Below, one piece after another: positions 22,516 to 33,413 of a DNA stretch of 64,000 nt. Below the pieces are notes generated by a model. It saw only the letters and a list, made by a program, of their open reading frames with translations, was not told where the DNA came from and ran no database searches. A program made the position numbers and the translations under genes. Source of the DNA: Calendula officinalis (Eukaryota > Streptophyta > Magnoliopsida > Asterales > Asteraceae); contig OY970820.1 of the NCBI GenBank assembly GCA_963853835.1, positions 75,946,909 through 76,010,908 of the forward strand, given 5' to 3'. Every line of letters starts with the position of its first letter. Position 1 is the first letter of the stretch.

Positions 22516-24700
22516 GCTCCCCCTCGAACAAACAATTATTTCTCAATGGATCTTCGGATTCTTGTTTACTCCCCCTTAACCGGTGCATATGTCTTTTCAA
22601 TGCGGAGTAAACTGAGCTGAAATATTCTCCTCTACATGTTGTAAGCATTTATCGTTATAATAAGAACTTCTGTAATATTTTCTCCCCCTCATGATGAATA
22701 CGATTTATCGGAATCATAATGTAAAATTTGAAGTTCTTCGAGGTAGAAGTAGAAAGAATGTTCGAAGCTCAATGATAAAAATTTGTTGAATAATGATATA
22801 TTCATATTTTGAATGAATCAATATATAACACATTTTATCAGATAAACCAGATCGTCGTTTGAATATGAAGAAATACGATCAAATCTTGTATCGGTTAAAT
22901 CTCAATGACCATTGTAGATAACATAAAAGAACAGTCTCGTGTTTATCATTTGATATCCCGACTGTTGTTGAGAACGTTGAAGAACAGTCATCATAAATGT
23001 ACATGGAATCGAATAGGGTAAACCGGGATCACTTAGATTACCCGTTAACACAACAGTTACACAAACTGTGTGACCTACGTTCAGTGTTGGAATAGATGTT
23101 AGCACTGGTAGGATTTCCATTCAATCATCGTGGAATACCAAGAATGTTGGTATCACTATGAATGTTCCGGGTTTATCACAAAGATAAGCTTGGTATTATG
23201 CCTTGTGTCCTAAAAATTGTATTTCGGTTCTAGACTCAATTAGTGGACAAACGAAGGCGAGGACTGTAGAGACTTGTCCTCTAATTCAATATCAACAATC
23301 TCCAAGTGAGATGTCGATAGCATATGAGATAGTCTCCGTGGAAATGAAACAAGTACTTTTTAAGAAATACTTGAGTAGCTGGGGGTTGTGCATTGCATCA
23401 CTGGGTCCATGATGTCTATTTCAATATCAGAGAGCAACACATGCAATCTGATAGACACGTGGCAACCCGGCTTTTTATCAGTTTGGTAAGGGTTTTTCGT
23501 TTTATTTAACCCTGTCACACCCTCCTCACTAAGCTTACTTTTTCATTTTTCGACTACTCCCTCATTTCATTTTACCATGTTTAGCTGAATTGCACCCCAT
23601 ACTACATTCCCCCTCTCAAATTTTATCTCAACGCACCCCAATCAAGATCCCGTGATGCTTGATTCTGCTCACCTAGACCTATGTACCCTTACATATTGTC
23701 CTATATTGTAGGTGGCTCCAGGGGAAGATCATGCCGGTTATAGCAGATCATAGGAGTAATTTGAGAGTGAACTATAACGCTCATGTGCAAATTATCAGCA
23801 TATAGATGTTACTTTTTAAGAAAAACATGGATTTTTCATCGGAAAAGTATGTGTTTCCGGCATAAGTTGTTGTCTTGACGATGAAAAAGTTTAGGCACAG
23901 CAACTTGAACAATTTAAGTAACACCGAACTCACATAGAGTATCCGTTAACACACCATATGAATCAATATTCGTTTGCACAACCAATGATTCAAATGTGTG
24001 ACCTGCGTTTAGAGTTGGCGCGATTGTAGCTCTAGCAGGATTTCCACTCAATCCTTGTGAAACACCAGATCGTGATGCCACTATGAGTGTTCCGATGAAT
24101 TCACATAGATTCATTTATAAAAGTGTATGTCCTATATTGGAAATATTTGTCGGTGAAATCTAGACACATTGTGCATTCAATTGAAGACGTAACCCGGGGC
24201 AGAAGGTTAATAATTTCAATACCAACATACTCTGAATGAGCAGTCAATAGATTATGTGTTACGTCCCCTGATGAATTGAAACAAATTCCTATTAAGAGGA
24301 ATCTGAGTGGTTGGTGGTGGAGTGCAAATGCTTCACTGGGCCAGTTAAGTCTGGTGAAACATTCAACACATGAATGAACACATTTTAGTGAGGTTGCCCG
24401 GTTTATAGTCGGTTTGGATGCACTCAAAGATGTGTGTTCTAGTTATTATCATGTTTTCACATCACCTTGCACTCACCTAAATCTATACCCTAGACTTACA
24501 CCCTCTCATTTACCAATTTTGGCTAAAAAGTATTTCCTTGGAAGGTAAGGCCGGTTTTGGCAAACCATAGGAAGGTATTGTCGTTTGATAAAAAAAATTG
24601 TTCGATTAAAAAAATTCAAACGGGTATAAAAGTATTGATATAAGAAAGTTTCTCCTCCTGGAAATACTAATTCTCCCCCTATAATTAATATTTCTCCCCC
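22516..24700 (-). repeat. 3' region of element B: polypurine tracts and duplicated module
   Basis: This is the counterpart of 13633-16000 in element A. On the plus strand it shows CTCCCCCTC, ACTCCCCCTT and TCTCCCCCTC tracts (about 22516, 22567, 22681, 24672, 24690). The two diverged modules lie at about 24430-23910 (unit 1) and 23450-22960 (unit 2). Frames on the minus strand at 24101-24427 and 23914-24114 resemble the two short frames of A. Plus-strand frames here are shadows. Confidence 0.6.
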
Positions 24701-24875
24701 TCGACAAAATAAAGGTAATGAAAAATATACAGTTTAAGAGGGGTGGGAAAGAGTTTTTACATTTATGTGTAAAACTCGTTAAGAGCGGGTTTCAAGCTGA
24801 TGTACTTGAAAGCCATTTCTTTGAAAAGCGAGTTATACACTGAATTATGTATAAGTCATTCTCCTGCAAAACAAA

Positions 24876-26422
24876 TCAAACAACTTTTGGTACCCATTTT
24901 TGTTTGGGTCCGACATTGTTAGTGTGGGATTTAAACCACCGATAAGTTGTATCGATTTGATTTAAAGATTGAGAGTTCCAAGAAAAACTGAAACTTGATG
25001 TTTCACTTTCAAATAATTTCCGGGGAATTATTTGAGATGTTGGAGTTTTAGGAACCCATTTTGCTTTTAAGATCGAGGATGTTTTGTAAACATAAACAGG
25101 AGATGTTATTGACACTTGTGTAAAATTCGTTTTAGGTGCCAAGGAAAGTAAATCTTTTCTCGAGTATTTTAAAGATTAAGTTTTGGAAAAGATTTTCTTT
25201 GACGGGGTAGAATGTTTCAACACGGTTGATGATATAGTTTTATCCATTTGAGAATTCTTAAGTCTAGAAGAGGAACCTAATTTATTTGGAGTTTTAGGTG
25301 CGGAATTTCCTCTATTAACTTGTTTGAGAGCATTCAATTTCTTATCAGAGTGTGGTGGGACCGTGGATCTCCTAGGCTTAGATTTGGTAGAGGAACTTAT
25401 TTGTGATTTCGGTTTAAGTTTAAAATTTCCTCTATTAATCTCAGTTTGCTTGATTGTATATATATCACGATATGCCATTACAGGAGAAAACATTCTGGAG
25501 TTATTACATTTTTTCTTTGCAGTTAAAGGAGAATCTAAGTTCATAGATGCACTAGGCTTCTTATGTTTCTGAAGATAAGATGATTTAGATTCTAAATTTT
25601 GAATTTGTGCTTGCAACTTTAGTTTCTCTTTATTAAATGATTTATGTGACTCATCAATTTTATTTTCTAATTCAAAAATTTTGGTTTGTAAAACTGATTT
25701 TTCGTTGTCAAAGATTTTAGATTTAAAACTTTCTTCTAGCTTAATTTTCAAACCTTCGTTTGTATTTTGAGACAAAGAAAGATTTGTTTCAAGAGATGTA
25801 ATTTTATCTAGCAATTTTGTTTTCTCAATATTAAAAATATTGAGTTGTTTTTGTAAATCAGATCCAAAATTACATTCAAGTTGTTTGATTTTATCAGTCA
25901 AAATACAATTTTCAGCACAAACAGAAGCATATTTTTCGATGTTCAACTATTAATAGTATTTGTGTCATGAAGTTGTTTTGTTAATTCAGCAATCTGAATT
26001 TTCAATTTCTCAGAATCTGTTTCAAAAGTTGTAATTTTTGATTTGAAATTTGCATTTTCAGATTCTAGAGTTTGATCTTTATCAATTAAAATATCAACTT
26101 TGCAATTTCTGAAATATTCATTTAGTTTCTCACTTTTCTCCAATTTTTCTTTGTAGTCGTTACTTAATCGGAGATTCTTAACATTATCATAAAACGATTT
26201 TTCAAATAAACCATAATTGTGTGTACTTGTAGTTTCCCACAACTCAACGGATTCTTTTAATTCACAAATTTCTTTTTGATATTGTAATTGATGAGTTTGT
26301 AATCTAGACATTTGCTCTTTTAGCTCCCTGTTTTTATTTTGAAGTGATTTTATTAAATTGTCATCCATTTTAGCTCTTTTATTTTCAAAATGTGCAAATA
26401 TCAAGTGAGAGTGATATGACAA
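24876..26422 (-). pseudogene. Coiled-coil gag-like ORF of element B, broken
   Basis: Three minus-strand frames follow each other: 26422-25943 (159 codons, coiled coil), 25946-25176 (256 codons, coiled coil then basic Ser/Thr/Pro-rich) and 25142-24876 (88 codons). The last two match the C-terminal half of the element A protein closely (shared blocks MFSPVMAYRD, RKLFESETSSF, TYRWFKSHTN, GPKQKWVPK). The N-terminal part is hardly alignable with A. A stop or frameshift at about 25945 and a stop at about 25176 break the frame. Unlike in A, the reading frame runs through WVPKVV after the GPKQK block. Confidence 0.7.
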
Positions 26423-27404
26423 AATAGTTTGGACCTAAAAATTCTAGCAATTAAAAATTAGGTTTATTTGACAAAAATTTGTGTTTGATTTCAAAAACTT
26501 TGTGGTCAAATGTTTATTTAATGAAAATTCGTCCAATTGACCCTTCAATTAACACTTGAAGTATCGGACAAAAAAAATTTGTTATGACAAATTACTAGAT
26601 GAAACTTTCAAGTGACAAATTGAATTGTATGATTAGTGACAAATTGTGGATTAGTAACTTTCAATTTTGAATTAAAAAAAAAATTATTTTGAGGAATTGA
26701 AGAAAAAAAATATTAGTTAAGTCAATATTGATGGCCCACAAAAAAAAAATCAAATCAGTTTTGTTTAAAAAATATTACCGAATTGGGCCAATTGAGCTTT
26801 ATATGATTTGGGTTTGGACTAAAGTGACACTTGCTTGGGCTACTAATATGTTTGCTTGGGCTACGAAGTTGAATACCAGAGTCTTCAAGTTGAGTCGAAG
26901 CCTGAAACTAAATCAAATTGAGTTGATTTATTCAGTAGTCGGAATCAGGAGTTGATTTCTTCAGGAATCAATTTCTATTGTTAATTGATTTAAGACGACG
27001 TTCTATGAACTTGATTTCTGAGTTGAAGTCGGAAGTAGAGATATCTCGTCGACGTTCTTAAATTGTAGTCGGAATCTATCTTCAATTAAATGAGTCGGGA
27101 TGTTTCAATTAATGAGAGATGTTACAATTTTGGTCGAGCATGTCAATTCAATTTGTCAATTGCCGAACTCAGTATCCTGTCGAACAAAACAATGACGAAA
27201 ACTCTGATCCGATCGAACACTTTGATGAGCAAGAGATCGATTATGAAATCCGGAAATCAGGTTAATATCACTTTTAATTGATCGATTATGTGTTATTGAA
27301 TCAATTGATGAACGACTGAATCGTTTGAGTTGAGGTCGATTGAAGCCGAACTTCTTCTGAGATTACGCTTGAAGCCGAACTATGATGAAAACTGGGCCGA
27401 TCTA

Positions 27405-27525
27405 TGTAGTTCGGGCCGAGCTTCCTGCTTGGGCCGAACTTCTACTTCGGCCGAACTTCTACTTCGGGCCGAACACTTGAATGCCTTAAGTTCGGGCCGA
27501 ACTTGTTCATCATGATCTTGGGACG
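27405..27525 (-). repeat. AGTTCGGCC short repeat cluster, element B leader
   Basis: Several copies of AGTTCGG(G)CC in both orientations correspond to 9912-10090 of element A. The frames on both strands (27330-27515 and 27380-27568) are by-products. Confidence 0.7.
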
Positions 27526-27925
27526 AACGAACACAGACACCTTTTTCTTCACCTCTCTGATCGCTCAAAATTGACCGATTTCATTGATTCTTTTTGCTAA
27601 CTGTTCGAAATCAATTTGCTAACACTTTGATCCGATCACTTTCTTCAATCCATAACACAATAGCTTCAATTCTTCGATTTTCAGTAAGTTTTTGAACTTT
27701 TTCACTTTTTCACAAAAATCACGAAATTGAAGTGATTTGTAGACGGAATGGATCGAATTTTGGTTCTATTCTGCTTAGAATTGAAGGAGAAACATGATTC
27801 TTCAATAAAAACTTCAATTCAAACAGAAATTTTACAACATTAATTTTCAAGTGACGAACGAACTTTTCTTCAAATTTTCTCAGATCTTGATAGCTCGAAT
27901 ATGGATCTTCTCGCAGAGAGATTTC

Positions 27926-27937
27926 GTTCTGATACCA
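27926..27937 (-). promoter_or_regulatory. Primer-binding site of element B
   Basis: The minus strand reads TGGTATCAGAAC two bases after the LTR end. This is one base off the usual TGGTATCAGAGC complement of the initiator tRNA-Met 3' end. Confidence 0.85.
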
Positions 27938-27939
27938 AT

Positions 27940-28144
27940 TGAGAGATCGAATGAAGGTAGAATCAAGCTAATCCATGATGTTTAGATGAGAAATTGAAGA
28001 TCAAGTGTGTGTGTGTGTTCTTGGTGTTTTTAGTGTGTGTAAAGATAGAGAACGATGGAGATGAAACTTTCAGTATTGTATATCTGTAAAAGTGAGGGAA
28101 AGCTTACATTGAAAGACAAACATACAAGTATTTATACCATCTAC
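27940..28144 (-). repeat. 5' LTR of element B, truncated
   Basis: It matches the 3' LTR at 21492-21736 from its CTCTCA end through TATTTATACCATCTAC. It then stops where the chromovirus LTR starts. The first ~68 bp of the LTR (minus orientation) are missing. It has about 35 bp (TGTGTGTAAAGATAGAG...) that the other LTR lacks. Confidence 0.85.
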
Positions 28145-31100
28145 TGTGACAACCCTCGGAAATCGAATATTATTTATACTCCTCAATGGTAAGCCAACAA
28201 CCAATTTTGTTCAAATCGTTCATTTATATAATTTTTATATATATCATTTAAAGCTTAGCATAAGTCCGATTTATATTTGAGTTTGTGTCCAAATCCGAAT
28301 CTAGAGATACGAACCGTAATTTAGACTGTTGGTGACAAACATGTAGATATTCATAAATATATATTTATTGAAGATTTATATTACTAAAATATAAACGCAA
28401 TTTAAGAATTTATATGAATAACAATCCGAATATAAAAGACAATTGTTAAATCATAACTAAATACCAAATATCACTCTAACGCTTTTAGTTTATACTTCAT
28501 AGCCAAAATTTATAAAAAGAATTCCCCTCATTTTCTATGTAGTCAAATTATGAACACATTTCACTCTTTTTAAAATTCTCATCTATCTATTAAAATTAAC
28601 ATTAAAACTAAATCAAAAACTTATTAACCCTTGAATATATGACTTTTAGCTCTTAAGCACCATGTATCATAGCCTTTGTACTAGTTGTCCCCACTTTTCA
28701 CCCTCCATCCTCTTTTACACGTCTAATACAACCACCACCATCCCTTACTATGCAAATCCATCAACTTTCAAAGATATCATTGTACTTTCTTACATAAACA
28801 AAAGTCAAGAAATAGATTGTGTAGAGATTTGAGAAGACTTTTTAGTCCATAGTCTCCTCACTTCCTGAATATAACTGATGGCTTCATGTGGTCATTCACC
28901 ACCCAACACACTTCCAAAAACTCCCTCTTATCCAAGAAATTCGGCCAAGTAACAATCACCCACATTTCCATCTTCCAAATACCATATCTCACTCATTTTA
29001 GCTCCAAATTGAGTGATTCAAAGTTCCACATCACCATGAGAACATTCTCTACCACATTCCACCATAAAAACAGCCATTTACAAGCTTGAAGATCACCGAA
29101 ATCCAAGGAGAAGTACTGCCCAAAATTTGTCTTCACTACTTCCTTAGTGTAAGTGTTGTTTCTTGAGTTCTACATCTTTCCTTGCTATCATATCTTAACA
29201 TACTTGTATTTTACTTCATTTCAAGAAGACTTCCAAGAAGATCCATCCATTTTGGTGCCTTGTAGAAGAAGGAGAGTTCATCTAAGTCACAACACACTCA
29301 TATCTAAAGCATTGTAAGATTCCACATCCTTGTTCAATACATCTCCATATTTTACATGTTTATGCTAGTAAAGGTTCATTCACTTGATACATCTCAGAAA
29401 TATGTTAAAAACAAGTCTATAACATCATCCCAAATAAAAGATTGACTAAAAAGCTTTAAAACGTAAAAACCGAAAAATGAGACATTTAGACTATAAATCT
29501 ATGATCTTGAAATTAAATAGTTGGGAGGCTTGGAAAATCATGTAATACACATTTTATAGTATGGTTGTAAACAATAAAATAAATAAATAAATAAAAAGAA
29601 AATATAGATATATATATGAACATATAATATAGTCATAATATTTTATGAAATTCACTGTATCCGTCGGTATATATATGGACAAAATAGAACTTATTCCGAA
29701 AATAGGCTTAGCTAAGCTGGCTATCGTTCTCGTACGTTTCTACGAGGTCTCGTGTTCGAACCCCTGCCACAACACATTTCCTTATTTTCCTTTATTTTGC
29801 CTTGACTTCTGTTTGTTAAACTTTATATATTTAACGATAGTAAACGTAAAAACAAGCTACATAGCGCAGCTGGTTACCTCCTTGCCTTCTGTCCGAGAGG
29901 TCTCGTGTTCGAGCCATGTGCCAGTTGTTTTCATTTATTGATTATTTTTCCTTTCCATAGAGAAATTGTTTAGACACATATAAATAAACACTAAAATATA
30001 AACAAACAGTTGGCATAAACTTTTTGATATTTTCTTTTTATGTTTGTATCCAAACTAATATTATAACTAACATATAAATTTACAATAATTAATTTCACAA
30101 AAATATTATATTATATTAAATTGTACCTCATATTTTAGGATTGATAAATAAAATCTTTAATAGCTAAAAATTTCATTTTATTTTCAAATTAATATAAAAA
30201 TGAAGTATTTGATAATAAAAATATATATTTTAAACAACTTAAAGTTATATATTTAATAATGATATTTCGGCCATAAAAATCGTAACGGATCAAGACACAT
30301 GTTTTCCGGGTATGAAGACGACTTTAACTATTACGATAAATAAAGTATATTATATAAGCCTATAAAAATACGAATAAGTATAAATACAAAATAGTTATAA
30401 ACTTTTATTAATAAATTGAAACCTAATACTTTCCGGTCACCAACAAGTCACTGTTGCATAATAATTTTTGAAACCATTCTAGTTGAGTGAACGACTAGCA
30501 TAGACAAATCGGTAAAGCTGTCTACTTATATTTATTCTCATGCGTTTAGGGTGTTAAGAGACATTTTGGACTTGCTTAATTATACTACTTTTCATTCGCT
30601 AGCTTGTGTGACTCAGGTGAGTTCACAGCCCCATTTTTACTATATTTTTACTGTTTTACTTTCGGGGTGAAAAACATATGATATTATTTATGATTATTTA
30701 CGATGAAACTATTTTTGAAAACATGACAACGAATCGTTATGCTCGAACTAGGTTTAGATGTAGTGCATGGAAGTGCGTATATGCCTACATACCATAATCA
30801 TTAGCTAGTTGTGACTAGGCCCTGGATATGCAAATAGTACTATTGGCTGAGACTTACCCTCCCCCGTATTTGGTTGGTCGCGCTAACTATCGATGTTTAT
30901 CGAACCCGTGGAGTGTATATCCAGAAAGTGAAATACGTTTGAAAGTTGTTGTTTTGGTTATGGACTTAGGGTCGACATATTAACTCATAGGCCCTGCAAA
31001 CCTATTGGGGATCATCGTCATATGTTTTCTACTTTGCGATTTTGATCGTACGTATTGCCAGTGAGGCAACTATATTACAATGTTTCATCATCGTACAAAT

Positions 31101-31500
31101 TATGTCAAGTTTAATATACGAAAACTTTAAATCATTAATTTATTTTAAAAACCTGTGAATTCACTCAACATTAATGTTGACGTTTTTAATCTATGTTTTT
31201 CAGGTAATTAGCCGGAGAGCTAATTTGCATTCAAGTTTTTGGAAATCGTGTCTACGTAATATAATGCCATGGATTTTGTTGTCAAGAAGGGATTTCATTA
31301 GTATTATTTAAATGTTTTGAGTTATATTTTTGAAATCCTGAACTTTGGAAATTTATATTATTTCCCAAACTTATTTGTATCACTTTTTGTAAACCATGAA
31401 TGGCATTTAAATATATTTTGGTTTCACGATAATCATATGCTTGTGTTTACCCGTGACGTCCACCCCGTTCTTCCGCAAACCATTTTGGCGGGGTGTGACA
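28145..31500 (+). repeat. 5' LTR of the chromovirus
   Basis: It runs from TGTGACAACCCTCGG to GGCGGGGTGTGACA, about 3356 bp, and is directly followed by the primer site. It contains two tRNA-like units (29705-29920). The frames at 28886-29089, 29645-29941 and 31317-31535 recur in the 3' LTR or lie in AT-rich parts and are not considered genes. The region 30750-31080 is similar in reverse complement to part of the solo LTR at 60270-62904, so the two belong to related families. Confidence 0.93.
29705..29920 (+). repeat. Tandem tRNA-like units (pol III box A/B) within the LTR
   Basis: Unit 1 has box A TAGCTAAGCTGG (29709-29720) and box B TGTTCGAACCC (29753-29763). Unit 2 has box A TAGCGCAGCTGG (29862-29873) and box B TGTTCGAGCCA (29906-29916). 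Both box A copies fit the TRGCNNAGYNGG consensus exactly, and box B has one mismatch. Both units also share GAGGTCTCGTGTTCGA. The arrangement looks like a dimeric tRNA-derived SINE incorporated in the LTR. Copies are present in the 3' LTR (38079 and 38232). Confidence 0.6.
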
Positions 31501-31503
31501 GAT

Positions 31504-31515
31504 TGGTATCAGAGC
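31504..31515 (+). promoter_or_regulatory. Primer-binding site of the chromovirus
   Basis: TGGTATCAGAGC, three bases after the LTR end, is complementary to the 3' end of initiator tRNA-Met. It would prime minus-strand synthesis. Confidence 0.95.
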
Positions 31516-31752
31516 TATTGGTTATAGTGAACTAGTGAGTCTAGTCTATAACTTGGAAGATTTTTGGGTCAAAACGTTTTCATTGCATATAGAGTTTCGT
31601 TGCATATTATTCAAGAGTCTAGGCCTTAGTAGTAAATGACTCGCTTGTAGGTATATATTATATATCTTGTACACCTCATACCCTACACCGATGTTGTTAC
31701 CCATACTCCACTGGTTACTTACACATAAACCTGTACTTAAGAGCCGTTGCAG

Positions 31753-32013
31753 ATGCCTCCAAAGCGTAGAAGTACTAGGAGAAATGCTAAGACCGTTGGA
31801 CCCACTCCTGAAGAAAACGATCGAACTGATGAAAGTGTCGAGGACATGGTAGCACGTCGCATAGCCGAGGCCATTGCTCAGTATGAGGCCAGTCGTGCCT
31901 GTGATAATGGCGGAAATGGTAGCGGCATTGGCGGAAATGTCGGCGGTGAAAATGGAACCGGCGAGAGACCAATAACAACTGAAGGTAACGTTAATGAGTT
32001 CATACCCTTTTAG
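31753..32013 (+). CDS. Gag N-terminal segment of the chromovirus
   Basis: The frame starts at ATG 31753 (MPPKRRSTRRN, a basic start usual in plant gypsy gag), continues through a Gly/Asn-rich stretch and stops at 32011. The rest of gag is in another frame from about 32079. Between them, 31985-32076 begins GTAACG and ends TTTCAG, is AT-rich and is 92 nt long. Leaving it out would put both parts in one frame and would also skip the stop at 32067. It may be an intron or an insertion mutation. An ATG at 31747 in the same frame is less likely because it lies next to AGCCGTTGCAG. Confidence 0.75.
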   Translation: MPPKRRSTRRNAKTVGPTPEENDRTDESVEDMVARRIAEAIAQYEASRACDNGGNGSGIGGNVGGENGTGERPITTEGNVNEFIPF

Positions 32014-32177
32014 AGAAACCTACCATATAATTCGAAATTCTTATTCAGCTAAAATTTCAATCCATGTGAGTTTCAGAAAACGAAACAAATCGTCGTGGAT
32101 GCTCATTTAAAACGTTCTCCTCTTGCCGACCGCCAACACTTTCGGGTAACGAAGGGGCCATAGCTATTATCCACTGG

Positions 32178-33413
32178 ATGGAGAAAATTGAATCTATTTT
32201 CAGCATTATCAACTGCCCGCCTGAAAGTATGGTTAAGTACGCTCCCAGTACACTTGCAAAAGGAGCTTTGACTCGGTGGAATTCCCAAGTGCAGACACTT
32301 GGTCTCATTACTGCAAACTCTCTCTCATGGGAAGAATTCAAAACTATGTTGATGAATAAGTTTTGCCCAAGAAGGGAACTACAAAAGATTGAAAAAGATT
32401 TATGGAATATATCGATGATTGGGTCGGATGTCACCGAGTACACAACTCGATTTCAGGAACTTGCTCGTTTAGTTCCACATATGGTCACACCAGAGTGCAA
32501 AAGAATTGAAATGTATACATGTGGATTGGCGCCCATGGTAAGAAAATATGTCACGGCAGCTGAGCCGACCACTTTTGAACAAGCTGTGAATCTGGCACAT
32601 AAAATGACGGATGATGCCATCAGAAACGGAACCCTACAAAGAAAATCTGCTCCTTCCAACTCATCGAATCACCAAAATTTTAACAATCGAAATGAAAACA
32701 ACAAAAATGATTATCGAAATTCCAACAACGGTAAACGGGCATGGGAAGGAAACCGAAATGACCAACAAAACAACAAGCAAAAGAAAACCCACCAAGCGTA
32801 CGCCGCAGCAACTTCAGGGCCGAAGCCTTATAATGGACACCGACCAAAATGTAACAAGTGTGAAAGGCACCATGAAGGGAAATGTGACCAATGTATACGA
32901 TGCAACCGATGGGGCCACTTAGCCCAAAATTGTAGGGTAAACATGTCAAACTCAGGTACCAATGGGCAAAGAACAGGTAGTTGTTATGAGTGTGGAAATC
33001 CAGGTCATTACCGAAATCAGTGTCCAAAACTAAACAATCTCAACAACAATAACCCCAACAACAAAGATAACCGACAGCCTGCTCGCGGAAGAGCATTTGT
33101 GATTGGAGCTCAGGAAGCTCGTCAGGATCCCAACACAGTGACGGGTACGTTCCTCGTTAATAACCATTATGCTTCAGTATTATTTGATTCGGGTGCCGAT
33201 TTAAGTTTTGTGTCTATCGATTTTAAACCATGCTTAGAAAGGGAATCTATTAGATTAGACACTAAATACGAAATAGAACTAGCCAATGGTAAAATAATTG
33301 AATCTGGCGAAATTATTAAAGGATGTGAAATAAATCTCGAGGGCCACACGTTCGAAATAGATCTATTGCCCGTATATTTAGGAAGTTTCGATATAGTAGT
33401 TGGAATGGACTAG
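32178..33413 (+). CDS. Gag and protease of the chromovirus
   Basis: The open frame actually extends upstream to about 32070, and the ATG at 32178 is internal. It contains the retrotransposon gag domain (block LTRWNSQVQ to FCPRRELQKIEKDLW, about residues 30-75), an Asn-rich linker, and two zinc knuckles: CIRCNRWGHLAQNC (about residue 240) and CYECGNPGHYRNQC (about residue 270), both CX2CX4HX4C. The protease with active-site block LFDSGADLSF (about residue 335) ends FDIVVGMD. The frame stops at a TAG (33411-33413) at the place where the family has Trp (GMDWL), so one base change from TGG explains it. Gag forms the particle and binds RNA through the knuckles. Protease cuts the polyprotein. Confidence 0.93.
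   Translation: MEKIESIFSIINCPPESMVKYAPSTLAKGALTRWNSQVQTLGLITANSLSWEEFKTMLMNKFCPRRELQKIEKDLWNISMIGSDVTEYTTRFQELARLVPHMVTPECKRIEMYTCGLAPMVRKYVTAAEPTTFEQAVNLAHKMTDDAIRNGTLQRKSAPSNSSNHQNFNNRNENNKNDYRNSNNGKRAWEGNRNDQQNNKQKKTHQAYAAATSGPKPYNGHRPKCNKCERHHEGKCDQCIRCNRWGHLAQNCRVNMSNSGTNGQRTGSCYECGNPGHYRNQCPKLNNLNNNNPNNKDNRQPARGRAFVIGAQEARQDPNTVTGTFLVNNHYASVLFDSGADLSFVSIDFKPCLERESIRLDTKYEIELANGKIIESGEIIKGCEINLEGHTFEIDLLPVYLGSFDIVVGMD

Larger units (their letters stand above)
21492..28144 (-). mobile_element. Copia-like element B, pol-less, 5' LTR truncated
   Basis: Read on the minus strand it comprises a truncated 5' LTR (28144-27940), a tRNA-iMet-type primer site (27937-27926), a leader with AGTTCGGGCC repeats, a broken coiled-coil gag-like ORF (26422-24876), a 3' region with GGGGGAG tracts and two modules, a purine tract AATGGGGAGATTG, and a 3' LTR (21736-21492). 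The order and sequence match element A in inverted orientation. No pol domains occur. The right end is cut by the chromovirus LTR at 28145. Confidence 0.8.

Noticed and set aside
28886..29089. Frame present twice (also 37252-37455) as a conserved small protein
   Set aside because: Both copies lie in the two nearly identical LTRs of one element, so conservation is explained by recent insertion.
29645..29941. 98-codon frame in the LTR (also 38015-38353)
   Set aside because: It runs across the tRNA-like units and AT-rich sequence, and it has no domain. The tRNA-like units explain the non-random composition.
33411..33413. Programmed read-through stop
   Set aside because: The following bases do not match a known leaky context, and the related element in this window has Trp at that place.
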